The notes under the pieces: model-generated
Databases searched by the model: none
Seen by the model: only the letters and a program-made list of their open reading frames with translations
Told to the model about the DNA's origin: nothing
Program-made: the position numbers and the translations under genes
NCBI RefSeq assembly: GCF_006540005.1
Contig: NZ_BJOC01000011.1
Location: 148,613-212,612, forward strand
Reading direction: 5' to 3'
DNA: 64,000 nt
Source of the DNA: Halomonas halmophila
GTDB taxonomy: Bacteria; Pseudomonadota; Gammaproteobacteria; Pseudomonadales; Halomonadaceae
In this document: positions 1-9,114 of the stretch, in pieces
Layout: each line of letters starts with the position of its first letter
Numbering within the stretch: the first letter of the stretch is position 1

Positions 1-900
1 GCCTTCGTGCTGCTGGCCTATGCCGAAGCGCTCAAGGCCGATGTGCCAGGGGCCCGGCAGGGGCTTTATATGACTCACGACATGCTCCAGCGGCGCTTCT
101 GGGAAGCGCAGCACGGGCGTTTCGCCGATGAAGCCGATCGACACTGGCAAGTCTCCGACTATCGTGGCCAGAACGCCAACATGCATGCCTGCGAGGCCTT
201 GATTTCGGCCCATGAGGCCACTGGCGACACGGCCTTCGTGGAGCAGGCGATGACCATCGCCCGAGCTGTCGTCGGTGCCAACCGTGACCATGAGCATGGC
301 TGGATCTGGGAACACTATGATGCCGACTGGCAACGCGACCTGGACTATAACCGCGATGACCCGAGCCACCTGTTTCGCCCCTGGGGCTACCAGGTGGGTC
401 ACCAGACCGAGTGGGCCAAGTTGCTGCTGATGCTCGAACGCCATCGGCCGGAAGACTGGTTGCTGCCCACCGCCGAACGGTTATTCTCGAGCAGCGTGGC
501 GGCCGGCTGGCACCCCGAGACCGGCGGGCTTGTCTACGGGCTCGACCTGGAGGGCCGGATCAGTGATCCCGACAAGTATTTCTGGGTGCAGGCCGAGAGC
601 TTCGCGGCGGCGGCCATGCTGGGCCAACGCACCGGCCGGGACCTTTACTGGGACTGGTATCGGCGGCTCTGGGCGTTCAGCTGGCAGCACATGATCGACC
701 ATCGCCATGGCGCCTGGTACCGCATCCTCGATGCCGACAATCGCCGCTATTCGGATCTCAAGAGCCCGGCGGGCAAGGTCGACTATCACACCATGGGGGC
801 CTGTCAGGATGCCATGGCGACCTTGACGGCAGGACCATACAACCAGGGGCGCCGGGGACAAGCCGAAGAGGAGGTCCGGCGCCACGAATGGCGTCGGTAG
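1..900 (+). CDS. AGE-family sugar epimerase/isomerase (mannose isomerase-like), 5' end outside window
   Basis: The reading frame is open to the window edge and ends at 900, so only the C-terminal ~299 residues are present; full AGE proteins are about 400 residues, so roughly 100 are missing upstream. The NANMHACEALISA stretch and the later KVDYHTMGACQDAM match the (alpha/alpha)6-barrel N-acylglucosamine 2-epimerase family, specifically the bacterial D-mannose/aldose isomerase branch, where conserved His and Glu residues line the active site. Such enzymes are cytoplasmic and interconvert mannose or a related aldose with its ketose. It lies 273 bp upstream of a sugar ABC importer on the same strand, which fits uptake followed by isomerisation. 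The exact substrate is inference. Confidence 0.8.
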   Translation, partial: AFVLLAYAEALKADVPGARQGLYMTHDMLQRRFWEAQHGRFADEADRHWQVSDYRGQNANMHACEALISAHEATGDTAFVEQAMTIARAVVGANRDHEHGWIWEHYDADWQRDLDYNRDDPSHLFRPWGYQVGHQTEWAKLLLMLERHRPEDWLLPTAERLFSSSVAAGWHPETGGLVYGLDLEGRISDPDKYFWVQAESFAAAAMLGQRTGRDLYWDWYRRLWAFSWQHMIDHRHGAWYRILDADNRRYSDLKSPAGKVDYHTMGACQDAMATLTAGPYNQGRRGQAEEEVRRHEWRR

Positions 901-1173
901 CGTACAGGGAGGTATTCACAGCGCCTCCTCGCAGGCTTGTCGACGGATCAGCCCCGGGCCGGTTCTCCCTGTCTGCCATGGCTTGGGACTTGAAGACGAG
1001 AAATGATGTTACTGGCCTGAAACATTGTTTCGACATTGCAAGGGTCCGGCAATACTACCCAGTACTTGGTAACCCCGCCCGGACCCTGAAGTGCGTTAGC
1101 GTGTCATGAGCCGCCACAGGCGGCGTATCTGGATGATGAAGACGATAACCACAACACTTCAGGAGCCGTCATC
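901..1173 (+). promoter_or_regulatory. Leader region of the gts operon with two palindromes
   Basis: No gene is visible in these 273 bases. Two inverted repeats stand out: GAAAC-ATT-GTTTC at 1019-1031 and the near-perfect 16-mer TACCCAGTACTTGGTA at 1056-1071 (14 of 16 positions symmetric). Both lie about 100-155 bp before the gtsA start, where an operator for a sugar-responsive repressor or activator would be expected. A small GCCGCC/GGCGGC hairpin lies near 1111-1125. I could not assign a convincing -35/-10 pair. Confidence 0.4.
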
Positions 1174-2451
1174 ATGCGCGCATTCACGACGTTTTCACCA
1201 CTTCGCAAGACATTACTGGGCCTGGCCATGGCAGGTGCCCTGGGCGCCGCGGGGCAGGCCCAAGCCGGTGAAGTGGAAGTTCTGCACTGGTGGACATCCG
1301 GTGGCGAGGCCAAGGCAGTCGGCGAGCTGCGTGACCTGCTCGAGGCGGAGGGCCATGAATGGAAGGACTTCGCCGTGGCCGGAGGCGCCGGAGACAGTGC
1401 CATGACGGTGCTCAAATCACGCGCCATGTCAGGCAATCCGCCCGCCGCCGCACAGATCAATGGCCCCTCGATTCAGGAGTGGGGGGAGCTGGGGCTGCTC
1501 GGCAATCTCGACGGCGTGGCCGAAGCGGGCAACTGGGACGAATTGCTGCCCGAGGTGGTGTCGAACATGATGCGTCATGACGGCCATTACGTCGCGGTGC
1601 CGGTGAATGTGCACCGCGTCAACTGGCTGTGGGCCAACCCCGAGGTACTGGAAGACGCCGGTGTCGAGATGCCGACCACCTGGGATGAACTTTTCGCCGC
1701 CGGCGAGACCCTGCGCGATGCTGGCTATGTGCCCTTGGCTCACGGCGGTCAACCCTGGCAGGATGCGACCATCTTCGAGAGCGTGGTGCTGAGTCTCGGC
1801 GGCAGTGATTTCTATCGCCGTGCCTTCGTCGATCTCGATGAAAAGACCCTGCAGAGCGACACCATGATCGAGGCTCTGACGACCTTCAAGCGCCTGCGCA
1901 AGCTGATGGACGAGGGCATGCCGGGGCGTGACTGGAACCTGGCCACGGGCATGGTGATCGATGGCGAGGCCGCCATGCAGATCATGGGCGACTGGGCCAA
2001 GGGTGAATTCACCGCCGCCGGCATGAAGGCCGGCGAGGACTATGTCTGCGCACCGGTACCGGGCACCAAGGACGCCTTTACCTTCAATATCGACAGTTTC
2101 GCCATGTTCCAGCTTGGCGATGAGGAAGCGCGCGAGGCGCAGAAGACCCTGGCTCGCCTGATTCTCGAGCCGGAGTTCCAGAAGACCTTCAATCAGATCA
2201 AGGGATCCATTCCGGCGCGTCCCGATCTCGACATGAGCGGTTTCGACAGCTGTGCCAAACGGTCCATGCAAGACTTCCAGGCGGCGCGTGACGCTAACAC
2301 CCTGGTCCCCAGCATGGCGCACCGCATGGCCATGCGTAGCGATGTGCAGGGTGCCTTCTTCGACATCATCACCAACTACTTCAACTCGAGCGATATGGCC
2401 GCCGAGCAGGCTGCCGAGCGACTGGCGCAGGCCGCCAAGCTGGCCATGTGA
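1174..2451 (+). CDS. gtsA: Sugar ABC transporter, periplasmic substrate-binding protein
   Basis: Periplasmic binding protein of 425 residues (solute-binding family 1) that captures sugar for the permease encoded next. A Sec signal peptide covers residues 1-31, with Arg/Lys at 11-12, a Leu/Ala/Gly core and an AQA|GE cleavage site. The mature start EVEVLHWWTSGGEAKAV and the AINGPSIQEWGELG segment closely resemble GtsA glucose-binding proteins of Pseudomonas. The start at 1174 has AGGAG eight bases upstream. It is first in a gtsABCD operon behind an aldose isomerase gene, so glucose or mannose is the likely ligand; the ligand is inferred from family and context. A hairpin just after the stop may raise its expression over the permeases. 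Confidence 0.9.
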   Translation: MRAFTTFSPLRKTLLGLAMAGALGAAGQAQAGEVEVLHWWTSGGEAKAVGELRDLLEAEGHEWKDFAVAGGAGDSAMTVLKSRAMSGNPPAAAQINGPSIQEWGELGLLGNLDGVAEAGNWDELLPEVVSNMMRHDGHYVAVPVNVHRVNWLWANPEVLEDAGVEMPTTWDELFAAGETLRDAGYVPLAHGGQPWQDATIFESVVLSLGGSDFYRRAFVDLDEKTLQSDTMIEALTTFKRLRKLMDEGMPGRDWNLATGMVIDGEAAMQIMGDWAKGEFTAAGMKAGEDYVCAPVPGTKDAFTFNIDSFAMFQLGDEEAREAQKTLARLILEPEFQKTFNQIKGSIPARPDLDMSGFDSCAKRSMQDFQAARDANTLVPSMAHRMAMRSDVQGAFFDIITNYFNSSDMAAEQAAERLAQAAKLAM

Positions 2452-2460
2452 ATGACCGTA

Positions 2461-2484
2461 TGGCGCCCGCTGATGCGGGCACCA
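2461..2484 (+). terminator. Intercistronic hairpin between gtsA and gtsB
   Basis: Ten-base arms TGGCGCCCGC and GCGGGCACCA with a four-base loop pair at 9 of 10 positions. There is no T-run, so full termination is unlikely. The position directly after a binding-protein gene is the classic place for a hairpin that protects upstream mRNA or partly attenuates, giving more binding protein than permease. Confidence 0.6.
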
Positions 2485-2511
2485 TGCTTCTCTCGAGCCT
2501 GAGGTAGATCC

Positions 2512-3435
2512 ATGAAACCTGTATCGACTCCCGGGGACGCAACACACACGCGTCCCAGCATGGCGGGTCATCTCCAGGCCTGGTTGCCCAAACTGGTGCT
2601 GGCGCCGTCAGTGGTGATCACGCTGTGCTTCATCTATGGCTTCATGCTGTGGACTTTTGTTCTTTCCCTGACCAGTTCGCGCATGCTGCCGAGCTATGAC
2701 TTCATCGGCTTCGCGCAGTATGCGCGACTGATGAACAACGAACGCTGGTGGGTGGCGGCTACCAACCTCGGTGTGTTCGGGGGGCTCTTCGTCGGCCTTT
2801 GTCTGGTACTGGGCGCGGGCCTGGCGATCCTGCTCGACCAGCGCATTCGCCGCGAGAACGTCTTGCGCACCCTGTATCTTTACCCCATGGCCCTGTCGTT
2901 CATCGTGACCGGGGTGGTGTGGAAATGGCTGCTCAATCCCGGTCTCGGCATCCAGGCCATGGTACGCGGCTGGGGCTTCGAGTCGTTCGACTTCGACTGG
3001 CTGGTGGACCCGGACATGGCCGTCTATACCCTGGTCATCGCTGCGGTGTGGCAAGCCTCGGGCTTCGTCATGGCGCTTTTCCTGGCCGGATTGCGGAGCA
3101 TCGACGACAGCATCCTCAAGGCCGCCCAGCTCGATGGGGCCAGTCTACCGCGGGTCTACTGGCGAGTCGTGATGCCCTGTCTGCGGCCGGTTGTGTTCAG
3201 TGCGGTGATGATCCTGTCGCACATTGCTATCAAGAGCTTCGACCTGGTGGTGGCGCTGACCGGCGGTGGGCCGGGGTACTCCTCGGACCTGCCGGCGACC
3301 TTCATGTATGCCCATGCTTTTTCGCGGTCTCAAGTCGGCCTGGGCTCGGCCAGTGCCATCCTGATGCTGGGCGGTGTATTGGCCATTCTGGTGCCTTATT
3401 TGTATTCGGAATTGCGGAGCCGTCGCCATGGATAG
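2512..3435 (+). CDS. gtsB: Sugar ABC transporter, inner-membrane permease (MalF-type)
   Basis: Inner-membrane permease of 307 residues with about six hydrophobic helices, starting near residue 30 (LVLAPSVVITLCFIYGFML). The EAA loop that docks on the ATPase is seen at about residues 203-226 (AAQLDGASLPRVYWRVVMP). It forms the translocation pore together with the product of the next gene. A GAGGTAGATCC ribosome site precedes the ATG at 2512. Its 3' end overlaps the next gene by 8 bp, which implies translational coupling. Assignment to the glucose/mannose Gts group comes from the neighbours. Confidence 0.9.
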   Translation: MKPVSTPGDATHTRPSMAGHLQAWLPKLVLAPSVVITLCFIYGFMLWTFVLSLTSSRMLPSYDFIGFAQYARLMNNERWWVAATNLGVFGGLFVGLCLVLGAGLAILLDQRIRRENVLRTLYLYPMALSFIVTGVVWKWLLNPGLGIQAMVRGWGFESFDFDWLVDPDMAVYTLVIAAVWQASGFVMALFLAGLRSIDDSILKAAQLDGASLPRVYWRVVMPCLRPVVFSAVMILSHIAIKSFDLVVALTGGGPGYSSDLPATFMYAHAFSRSQVGLGSASAILMLGGVLAILVPYLYSELRSRRHG

Positions 3436-4306
3436 TGTGATCCGCTCCAGGACGCCGATGGCGCGTGTCTGGCGCCTGTTGCTGCATGCCACGCTGCTGC
3501 TGGCGGCGCTGTGGTATCTGCTGCCGCTGGCGGTGATGGTGCTGACCTCCATCAAGCCACTCGAAGAGATCGGCGCCGGCAGCCTGCTGGCATTGCCCGA
3601 GAACCCTACGCTGGCGCCCTGGCTGAAGGCCTGGGGCTCGGCCTGCACCGGTATGCGGTGCGAGGGTATGAGTGGCTATTTCTGGAATTCCTTCGCCATC
3701 GTGATCCCCGCCGTGGTGATCGCCACCCTGATTGGTGCCTTGAATGGCTACGCATTGACCAAGTGGCGCTTCAAGGGGGCCGAGCTGCTGTTCGGCATGA
3801 TGTTGTTCGGTTGCTTCATTCCGTTTCAGGTCATCCTGCTGCCCATGGCGCAGACGTTGGGCTGGCTGGGGCTTTCGAGCTCACGAGCCGGCCTGATATT
3901 CGTGCACGTGGTATTCGGCATTGCCTTTACCACACTGTTCTTCCGCAACTTCTATGTATCGATCCCCGATGAGCTGGTATCCGCGGCCAAGCTTGACGGC
4001 GCCGGTTTTTTCCGCATCTTCTGGCGGATCCTGTTGCCGGTTTCCAAGCCGATCATCGTGGTCTCGGTGATCTGGCAGTTCACCCAGATCTGGAATGACT
4101 TCCTTTTCGGGGTGGCGTTCTCCGGATATGGCGCTCAGCCAGTCACCGTGGCGCTCAACAACCTGGTCAACACCTCTACCGGGGTGAAGGAGTACAACGT
4201 CGACATGGCCGCCGCGATGATCGCCGCGCTGCCGACCCTGGTGGTCTATGTGCTGGCCGGCAAGTATTTCGTCCGCGGGCTCACCGCCGGTTCGGTAAAA
4301 GGATAA
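3428..4306 (+). CDS. gtsC: Sugar ABC transporter, inner-membrane permease (MalG-type)
   Basis: Second permease subunit, 292 residues. The chosen ATG at 3428 lies inside the last codons of gtsB; an upstream in-frame ATG at 3374 would only add residues encoded by the gtsB 3' end. A hydrophobic helix follows the short basic N terminus (LLLHATLLLAALWYLLPLA), and the EAA loop is at about residues 184-207 (SAAKLDGAGFFRIFWRILLP). The protein ends with the usual short basic tail after the sixth helix. It pairs with GtsB in the membrane and contacts the ATPase encoded 19 bp downstream. Confidence 0.9.
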   Translation: MDSVIRSRTPMARVWRLLLHATLLLAALWYLLPLAVMVLTSIKPLEEIGAGSLLALPENPTLAPWLKAWGSACTGMRCEGMSGYFWNSFAIVIPAVVIATLIGALNGYALTKWRFKGAELLFGMMLFGCFIPFQVILLPMAQTLGWLGLSSSRAGLIFVHVVFGIAFTTLFFRNFYVSIPDELVSAAKLDGAGFFRIFWRILLPVSKPIIVVSVIWQFTQIWNDFLFGVAFSGYGAQPVTVALNNLVNTSTGVKEYNVDMAAAMIAALPTLVVYVLAGKYFVRGLTAGSVKG

Positions 4307-4325
4307 CAACGCGAGGTAATTCGCC

Positions 4326-5447
4326 ATGTCAGCTCTGGAAATCGACAATGTCTGCAAGGATTTCGGTACGACCCGGGTGCTCGAGGAGGTCAGCCTGGCC
4401 ATCGACTCCGGGGAGTTCCTGATCCTGGTGGGCCCCTCGGGGTGCGGCAAGTCAACCCTGATGAATGCCATCGCCGGCCTGGAGCCGGTGACCTCGGGTC
4501 GCATCCTGGTGGGCGGCGAGGATATCACCTGGCGCACGCCGGCCGAGCGCGATATCGCCATGGTCTTTCAGTCCTATGCGCTGTATCCCAGCATGAGCGT
4601 GCGCGGCAATATCGCCTTCGGCCTGGAAATGCGCAAGGTCCCCAAGGCCGAGCGCGAAGCCGCCGTGGAGCGGGTCGCCGACCTGTTGCAGATCTCGCAC
4701 TTGCTGGAGCGCAAGCCGGCACAGCTCTCCGGCGGGCAGCGCCAGCGCGTTGCCATGGGGCGTGCCCTGGCGAGAGAGCCTCAGATCTATCTATTCGATG
4801 AGCCGCTCTCCAATCTGGACGCCAAGTTGCGCGTCGAGATGCGCACCGAGATCAAGAAACTGCACCAACGGCTGGGCACCACCATCGTCTATGTGACCCA
4901 TGACCAGATCGAGGCCATGACGCTGGCTGACAGCATCGCCGTGATGCGTGAAGGACGCATTCTGCAGCTGGGTACGCCGGATGAGGTCTACAATAATCCG
5001 GTTGACAAGTATGTCGCCGGCTTCATGGGCTCCCCCTCGATGAATTTCATCGACGCGACCCTGCAAGGGCAGGCCGGTGATTACCGGCTGCATGTCATCA
5101 CCGACGGCGAGGAGGAGCTCGTCCTGCCCTGGCCGGCGGAGCGCGAGACCCCGGCGCTGGCCGAGCATGTCGGCGGCACGCTCACTCTCGGCGTGCGCCC
5201 GGAGCATTTCGCCGAGGAAGACGCGCGGCTGGGCGATCGGGCCGAGGGCACGCTGCTGTCGGCCAGGGTCAGCGTGGTGGAGCCCACCGGAGCCGATATT
5301 CTCTTGCAGTTGCCGCTGGGCGATGGCGAGGTCACGGCTCGGGTCGGCCCCGATTGTCGGGTGCGTCCGGGCGAGCGGCTGGACCTGCGGGTCGACATGC
5401 GGCGCGGTGTGCTCTTCGCCGCCGACAGCGATACCCGCCTGGCCTGA
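4326..5447 (+). CDS. gtsD: Sugar ABC transporter ATP-binding protein (MalK/UgpC type)
   Basis: Cytoplasmic ATPase of 373 residues that drives the Gts importer. Visible motifs are Walker A GPSGCGKST (about 36-44), the Q-loop in VFQSYALYPSM, the signature LSGGQRQR (about 134-141), Walker B IYLFDEPL (about 153-160), the D-loop SNLDAKLR and the switch His in VTHD (about 190-193). The C-terminal third (from about 240) is the TOBE/regulatory domain typical of carbohydrate importers, where regulatory proteins can bind. It is the last gene of the operon. ATPases of this class sometimes serve several sugar importers, so an exclusive role is not certain. Confidence 0.92.
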   Translation: MSALEIDNVCKDFGTTRVLEEVSLAIDSGEFLILVGPSGCGKSTLMNAIAGLEPVTSGRILVGGEDITWRTPAERDIAMVFQSYALYPSMSVRGNIAFGLEMRKVPKAEREAAVERVADLLQISHLLERKPAQLSGGQRQRVAMGRALAREPQIYLFDEPLSNLDAKLRVEMRTEIKKLHQRLGTTIVYVTHDQIEAMTLADSIAVMREGRILQLGTPDEVYNNPVDKYVAGFMGSPSMNFIDATLQGQAGDYRLHVITDGEEELVLPWPAERETPALAEHVGGTLTLGVRPEHFAEEDARLGDRAEGTLLSARVSVVEPTGADILLQLPLGDGEVTARVGPDCRVRPGERLDLRVDMRRGVLFAADSDTRLA

Positions 5448-5473
5448 AGCGGTGGAGGCTCCAGCGAGCCGGG

Positions 5474-6532
5474 TCACTCGCGAGGGCTTGCGCCCTTGTC
5501 GTCGATCCGGCGCAGCTGTTGCCAGAGTTCGCGGCGCAGGTCATTCAGGCGAGGCTGCTCGGTGTCCGCGAAGGTCAGCGGTCGGGTCAGCTGCTGGGTA
5601 CGCAGTCCCAGGCGGGCGCCCAGCAGGCCTACGCCCAGTCCCTGGGCCGCTCGGGTGGAAAGCCGGCCGGCGAGGTCCATGGAAAGCATCTGCATGCCGG
5701 CATCGCTTGCCAGCTCGGTGGCCCCGGCAAAGGCCATCTGCCGGAAGACATCGCGCAGCAGTCTGACGCGGGCCGCATAGCCTAGCTCGAGCCCGTAGAG
5801 GCGGCACAAGCGGTCGATCATCGCCAGGTGGCGCCAGGCCACCAGGCCCATGTCCACCAGCGTCAGCGGGCTGACTGCCACCATGATGGCCGTTTCGCCG
5901 TTCATGCGCGAAATCAGCCGGCGCGCCTCGCGATCGCGCGGGCCCAGCAGGTGGTGGGCCAGCAGCGGCGCAAGGTCATTGCCATCATGGTGGGGCTGGC
6001 GCGCCTCGAGAAAGGCCTGCCAGTGAGGATGATCGTCATGCAGCTCGAGCTGGGTCTTGAGGCGTCGGGCCAGCGCCATTGCCTGCTGGGGCGAGCACTC
6101 GGGCAGCTCGGCGAGTGCCTCGCGCAGGCGATGGTGTCGGCCGAGCCGGCGCAGCCGCCAGAGTTCGCGCAGGATGGCCAGGCCGCCGAGGCCGATGACA
6201 CCCAGACCGAGCAGTTGCCAGCCGGCGCTCAGCCAGTCGCCGCCAGCCAGGCTGGTGGGCAGACCGCTGACCAGCTCTGCGGCTCCCAGCCCCATTGTGC
6301 CGACCATTATCCCGAGCAATCCCCAGCGTCGCTTGCGTGGCCGCCCCAGGGCGGCGGCAGGGTCCGCCCGGGTGGTGGGCTCCGTGGTATCGCTCGGCGT
6401 CAGCGCCTTGCTCGACACCTCGCCGGAAAAGTGATGTGCCGGCCGTGGATCGGCATCGCGCAGCGGCGTTTCGGCCGTGAAGCGCATGCCGGGACGCGGG
6501 TCGTCCGGGTTGTGGCGAGGGGCATCGTTCAT
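5474..6532 (-). CDS. ycjF: YcjF-family membrane protein (TIGR01620)
   Basis: Membrane protein of 352 residues, partner of YcjX. The first ~95 residues are polar and probably disordered. Two hydrophobic segments follow (LLGIMVGTMGLGAAELVSG and LLGLGVIGLGGLAIL, about 97-150), then a soluble region and a second pair of apolar stretches (TAIMVAVSPLTLVDMGLVAW). The N terminus overlaps the ycjX stop by 4 bp (ATGA), so the two are translationally coupled. In enterobacteria ycjX-ycjF belongs to the phage-shock/envelope-stress regulon, but the molecular function is unknown and no Psp gene is seen here. Confidence 0.85.
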   Translation of the reverse strand: MNDAPRHNPDDPRPGMRFTAETPLRDADPRPAHHFSGEVSSKALTPSDTTEPTTRADPAAALGRPRKRRWGLLGIMVGTMGLGAAELVSGLPTSLAGGDWLSAGWQLLGLGVIGLGGLAILRELWRLRRLGRHHRLREALAELPECSPQQAMALARRLKTQLELHDDHPHWQAFLEARQPHHDGNDLAPLLAHHLLGPRDREARRLISRMNGETAIMVAVSPLTLVDMGLVAWRHLAMIDRLCRLYGLELGYAARVRLLRDVFRQMAFAGATELASDAGMQMLSMDLAGRLSTRAAQGLGVGLLGARLGLRTQQLTRPLTFADTEQPRLNDLRRELWQQLRRIDDKGASPRE

Positions 6533-7920
6533 GTCAGCTTGTCTCCGATCAGCCAGTCAAGCGCGGCGTCCATGCGGATGTGCGGCAGCGGGCCGGGTTC
6601 TTTCGGCAAGGGGCGAAAGCCCGTGAAGTCGAAACCCTGTCGCGCCCAGAATTCGGCATCCGGCAGGCGGTTCGGGACCTCGCCGGGGAAGGTCAGCACG
6701 GATTCGCCGGCCAGGTCGGTGCCGCGCAGGGCCGGCATGCTGCGCCCCTGCTGGGTGACCTCACGTACCTCGGTGGCGCGTACCGAGGCCAGCGATAGCG
6801 CCTTGACCGGCACATTGGCATAGTGCAAGTCCTTGAGGGGCTCTTCCAACAGGGCCTCGAGCAGAGCGACCAGCCTGGTGTGCTGCTCGGGCGTGACATG
6901 GTCGGCCTTGGTGGCGGCAATTGCCAGCCGGTCGATGCGCGGCGTGAACAGGCGCGACAGCAGGCTGCGCTGACCGTAGTCGAAGCTCTGCATCAGTCGC
7001 GACAGCGCGCGGGACAGGTCCTCGAAGCGCTCCGGCCCGGCATTAAGGGCCCCCAGCACGTCGATCAGCACGATCTGGCGATCGAAGCGCCGGAAATGAT
7101 CGCGATAGAAGGGGCGCACGATGTGCTGCTGGTAATAGCTGAAGCGCCTCTTGAGGGTGGCGTAGAGGCTCTCCTCGGGCAGGGCGGCAAGCGCCTCGGC
7201 ACTCCACTGGGCCAGACCGGGCAACGGAAAGAACTGCAGCACCGGGGCGCCGGAGAGATCGCCCGGGAGCAGGAAGCGTCCCGGTTGCAGGTCGGAGAAG
7301 CCAGCCTCGCGGGCGCCGCGCAGCCCCTCGGCATAGCGTTCGGCGAGCTCGGCCAGTTGCGCCTCGTCCACCTCGCTGTCGGGAGCAAGCTCGCTGACGG
7401 CATTCTGCCAGTCGGCGAACAGGGCCTGGCGTTGCGGCCCGTTATCCTCGCACTGTGAACGGCTCCAGCCGATGAAGTCGTGCTCCAGCAGCGGCAGGTC
7501 GAGCAGCCATTCTCCCGGGTAATCGAACAGATCCAGGGTGAGTTCGGCCGTGTTGCCGCGCCACCAGTTGGCGTGGGCTCGGCGAAAGCGGATTTTCAGG
7601 CGCAGCTCGCTGATGCCGCGGGTCGGCGATGGCCATTCGGGTGGCTCCCCGGCGAGGGACTGCATGGCCTGGTCATAGGGAAAACGCGGCACGCCCAGGT
7701 CCTGCTGGGAAACACGCTGCGCCCCCAGCAGGCGCTGCTCACGCGCGGCACTCAGCAGGTCGAGGCGAGCCTCGAGCCCGGCGTGGCGAAGCTGGTCGAC
7801 CAATGACGTCAGAAAGGCGGTCTTGCCGGCGCGTGAGAGTCCGGTGACCGCCAGGCGCAGCTGGCGGTCGCGGCCGCGTTCGAGGAGGTCGTGTAGGTCG
7901 CGCGTCAAATCCTGGGGCAT
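6529..7920 (-). CDS. ycjX: YcjX-family P-loop GTPase-like protein (DUF463)
   Basis: 463 residues. A nucleotide-binding P-loop, GLSRAGKT, lies at residues 27-34 after RLAVT. The LDLFDYPGEWLLDLPLL segment carries an Asp-Tyr-Pro-Gly that corresponds to the G3 motif of GTPases, and LAIAATKADHVTPEQH looks like the NKxD-type G4 motif (here TKAD). This matches the YcjX family of predicted GTPases associated with envelope stress. It is upstream of and overlaps ycjF on the minus strand. The ribosome site before the start is weak, so the start is the best available rather than certain. Cytoplasmic, probably membrane-associated through YcjF. Confidence 0.87.
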   Translation of the reverse strand: MPQDLTRDLHDLLERGRDRQLRLAVTGLSRAGKTAFLTSLVDQLRHAGLEARLDLLSAAREQRLLGAQRVSQQDLGVPRFPYDQAMQSLAGEPPEWPSPTRGISELRLKIRFRRAHANWWRGNTAELTLDLFDYPGEWLLDLPLLEHDFIGWSRSQCEDNGPQRQALFADWQNAVSELAPDSEVDEAQLAELAERYAEGLRGAREAGFSDLQPGRFLLPGDLSGAPVLQFFPLPGLAQWSAEALAALPEESLYATLKRRFSYYQQHIVRPFYRDHFRRFDRQIVLIDVLGALNAGPERFEDLSRALSRLMQSFDYGQRSLLSRLFTPRIDRLAIAATKADHVTPEQHTRLVALLEALLEEPLKDLHYANVPVKALSLASVRATEVREVTQQGRSMPALRGTDLAGESVLTFPGEVPNRLPDAEFWARQGFDFTGFRPLPKEPGPLPHIRMDAALDWLIGDKLT

Positions 7921-7944
7921 TCAAGGGTCCGTTTGATGGCCGAA

Positions 7945-9114
7945 TCATTCCCTAATCTGTGGGCGCTGGCCGCGGAAGGCAAGCCCGAAGAGCAAGATGG
8001 GCAAAGCACACAGCGGGACCACGGCCAGGTTGAGCAGTGACCAGCCGAGCGCTGAGGCCGCCGGTCCGGCAAGCAGGGCGGTGAGGGCGACGGTGGTGAA
8101 CACGAGGAACTCGTTGGCGGCCTGGGTGCGCGCCTTCTCGGCCACCGTGTGGGCCTCGGTGAGCAGGCCTGTGGCCGGCAGGAAGGTGAAGTTCCAGCCC
8201 AGGCCCAGCAGTATCAAGCCGCCGTGGAACCCCGCCAGACCGGCTTCCCACTGCGCCACCAGGGCGCTGGCGATCAGCAGCAGACAGCCGGCCATGATCA
8301 TGCGCGAGGCGCCGAAGCGTGCGGTCAGGCGTCCGGTGACGAAGGACGGCAGGAACATGGCAACCACATGCCACTGGATGGTGGCGGCCACATGGTCGAA
8401 CTCATGCCCGGCCGCCGCCATGGCCAGCGGGGTCGCCGTCATGGCCAGGTTCATGACGCCGTAACCGACCATGGCGCTGATGACCGCGATCAGGAACACC
8501 GGCTGGCGCATGATCTCGGTCAGTGGGCGCTGCGGACCGTCGTCCTGCCCCTGCTGCTCCGCCGGCATGCGCACGAAGCTGAGCAGCACCAGGGCGACGA
8601 GATACAGCACGCCGAGACCGATGAAGCTGCCGAGGTAGGGGGTGGCGGCCAGATCATGACTGTGCCGAGCCAGCCAGGGCCCGCAAAAGGCCGCCACCAC
8701 GCCGCCGCCCATGACCAGGCCGATGGCCCGGTCGCGCCCGCCGGCAGGAGCCGCCTCGACGGCGGCGAAGCGGTAGAGCTGACCGAAACCGATGCCGATG
8801 CCGATCATCCAGGTGGCCACCAGGAAGAGGCCGAAGCGCTGGGTATGCAGGGCGACAATGGCCAGGCCGGTACCGGCGATGCCGATCAGGTTGCCGAGCA
8901 TGAAGCCGCGCCGGCGTCCCAGCCTTGCCATGATCAAGGACGCCGGGATGGTGGCGCACATCAGCCCCAGCCATTGGGTCGCCACCGGTGCGGTGGACCA
9001 GCCGGGAGACGGTGCCAGCATGGCCCCGATCAAGGGAGACACGGCGATCAGCAGGATATTGCCGCTGACCAGCAGGGCCTGGCAGAGCGAGAGCAGGGAA
9101 ACGGTCAGGGGCAT
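7945..9114 (-). CDS. MFS transporter (12 helices)
   Basis: Major facilitator superfamily protein of 389 residues with about 12 hydrophobic helices and two halves around a polar loop near the middle (RMPAEQQGQDDGPQRPL). The first half has a loop GRRRGFMLGN that fits the MFS motif A region between helices 2 and 3, so a proton-driven exporter is plausible. The start at 9114 (MPLTVSLL) is chosen because GAGGAGGC precedes it; a longer reading to 9237 adds a basic non-membrane stretch. It overlaps the end of the upstream regulator gene by 10 bp, so the regulator and transporter are probably one transcript. The substrate cannot be told from sequence. Confidence 0.82.
   Translation of the reverse strand: MPLTVSLLSLCQALLVSGNILLIAVSPLIGAMLAPSPGWSTAPVATQWLGLMCATIPASLIMARLGRRRGFMLGNLIGIAGTGLAIVALHTQRFGLFLVATWMIGIGIGFGQLYRFAAVEAAPAGGRDRAIGLVMGGGVVAAFCGPWLARHSHDLAATPYLGSFIGLGVLYLVALVLLSFVRMPAEQQGQDDGPQRPLTEIMRQPVFLIAVISAMVGYGVMNLAMTATPLAMAAAGHEFDHVAATIQWHVVAMFLPSFVTGRLTARFGASRMIMAGCLLLIASALVAQWEAGLAGFHGGLILLGLGWNFTFLPATGLLTEAHTVAEKARTQAANEFLVFTTVALTALLAGPAASALGWSLLNLAVVPLCALPILLFGLAFRGQRPQIRE

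Noticed and set aside
888..1109. Short open frame between the isomerase and gtsA
   Set aside because: Overlaps the isomerase 3' end and the palindromes; no family resemblance.
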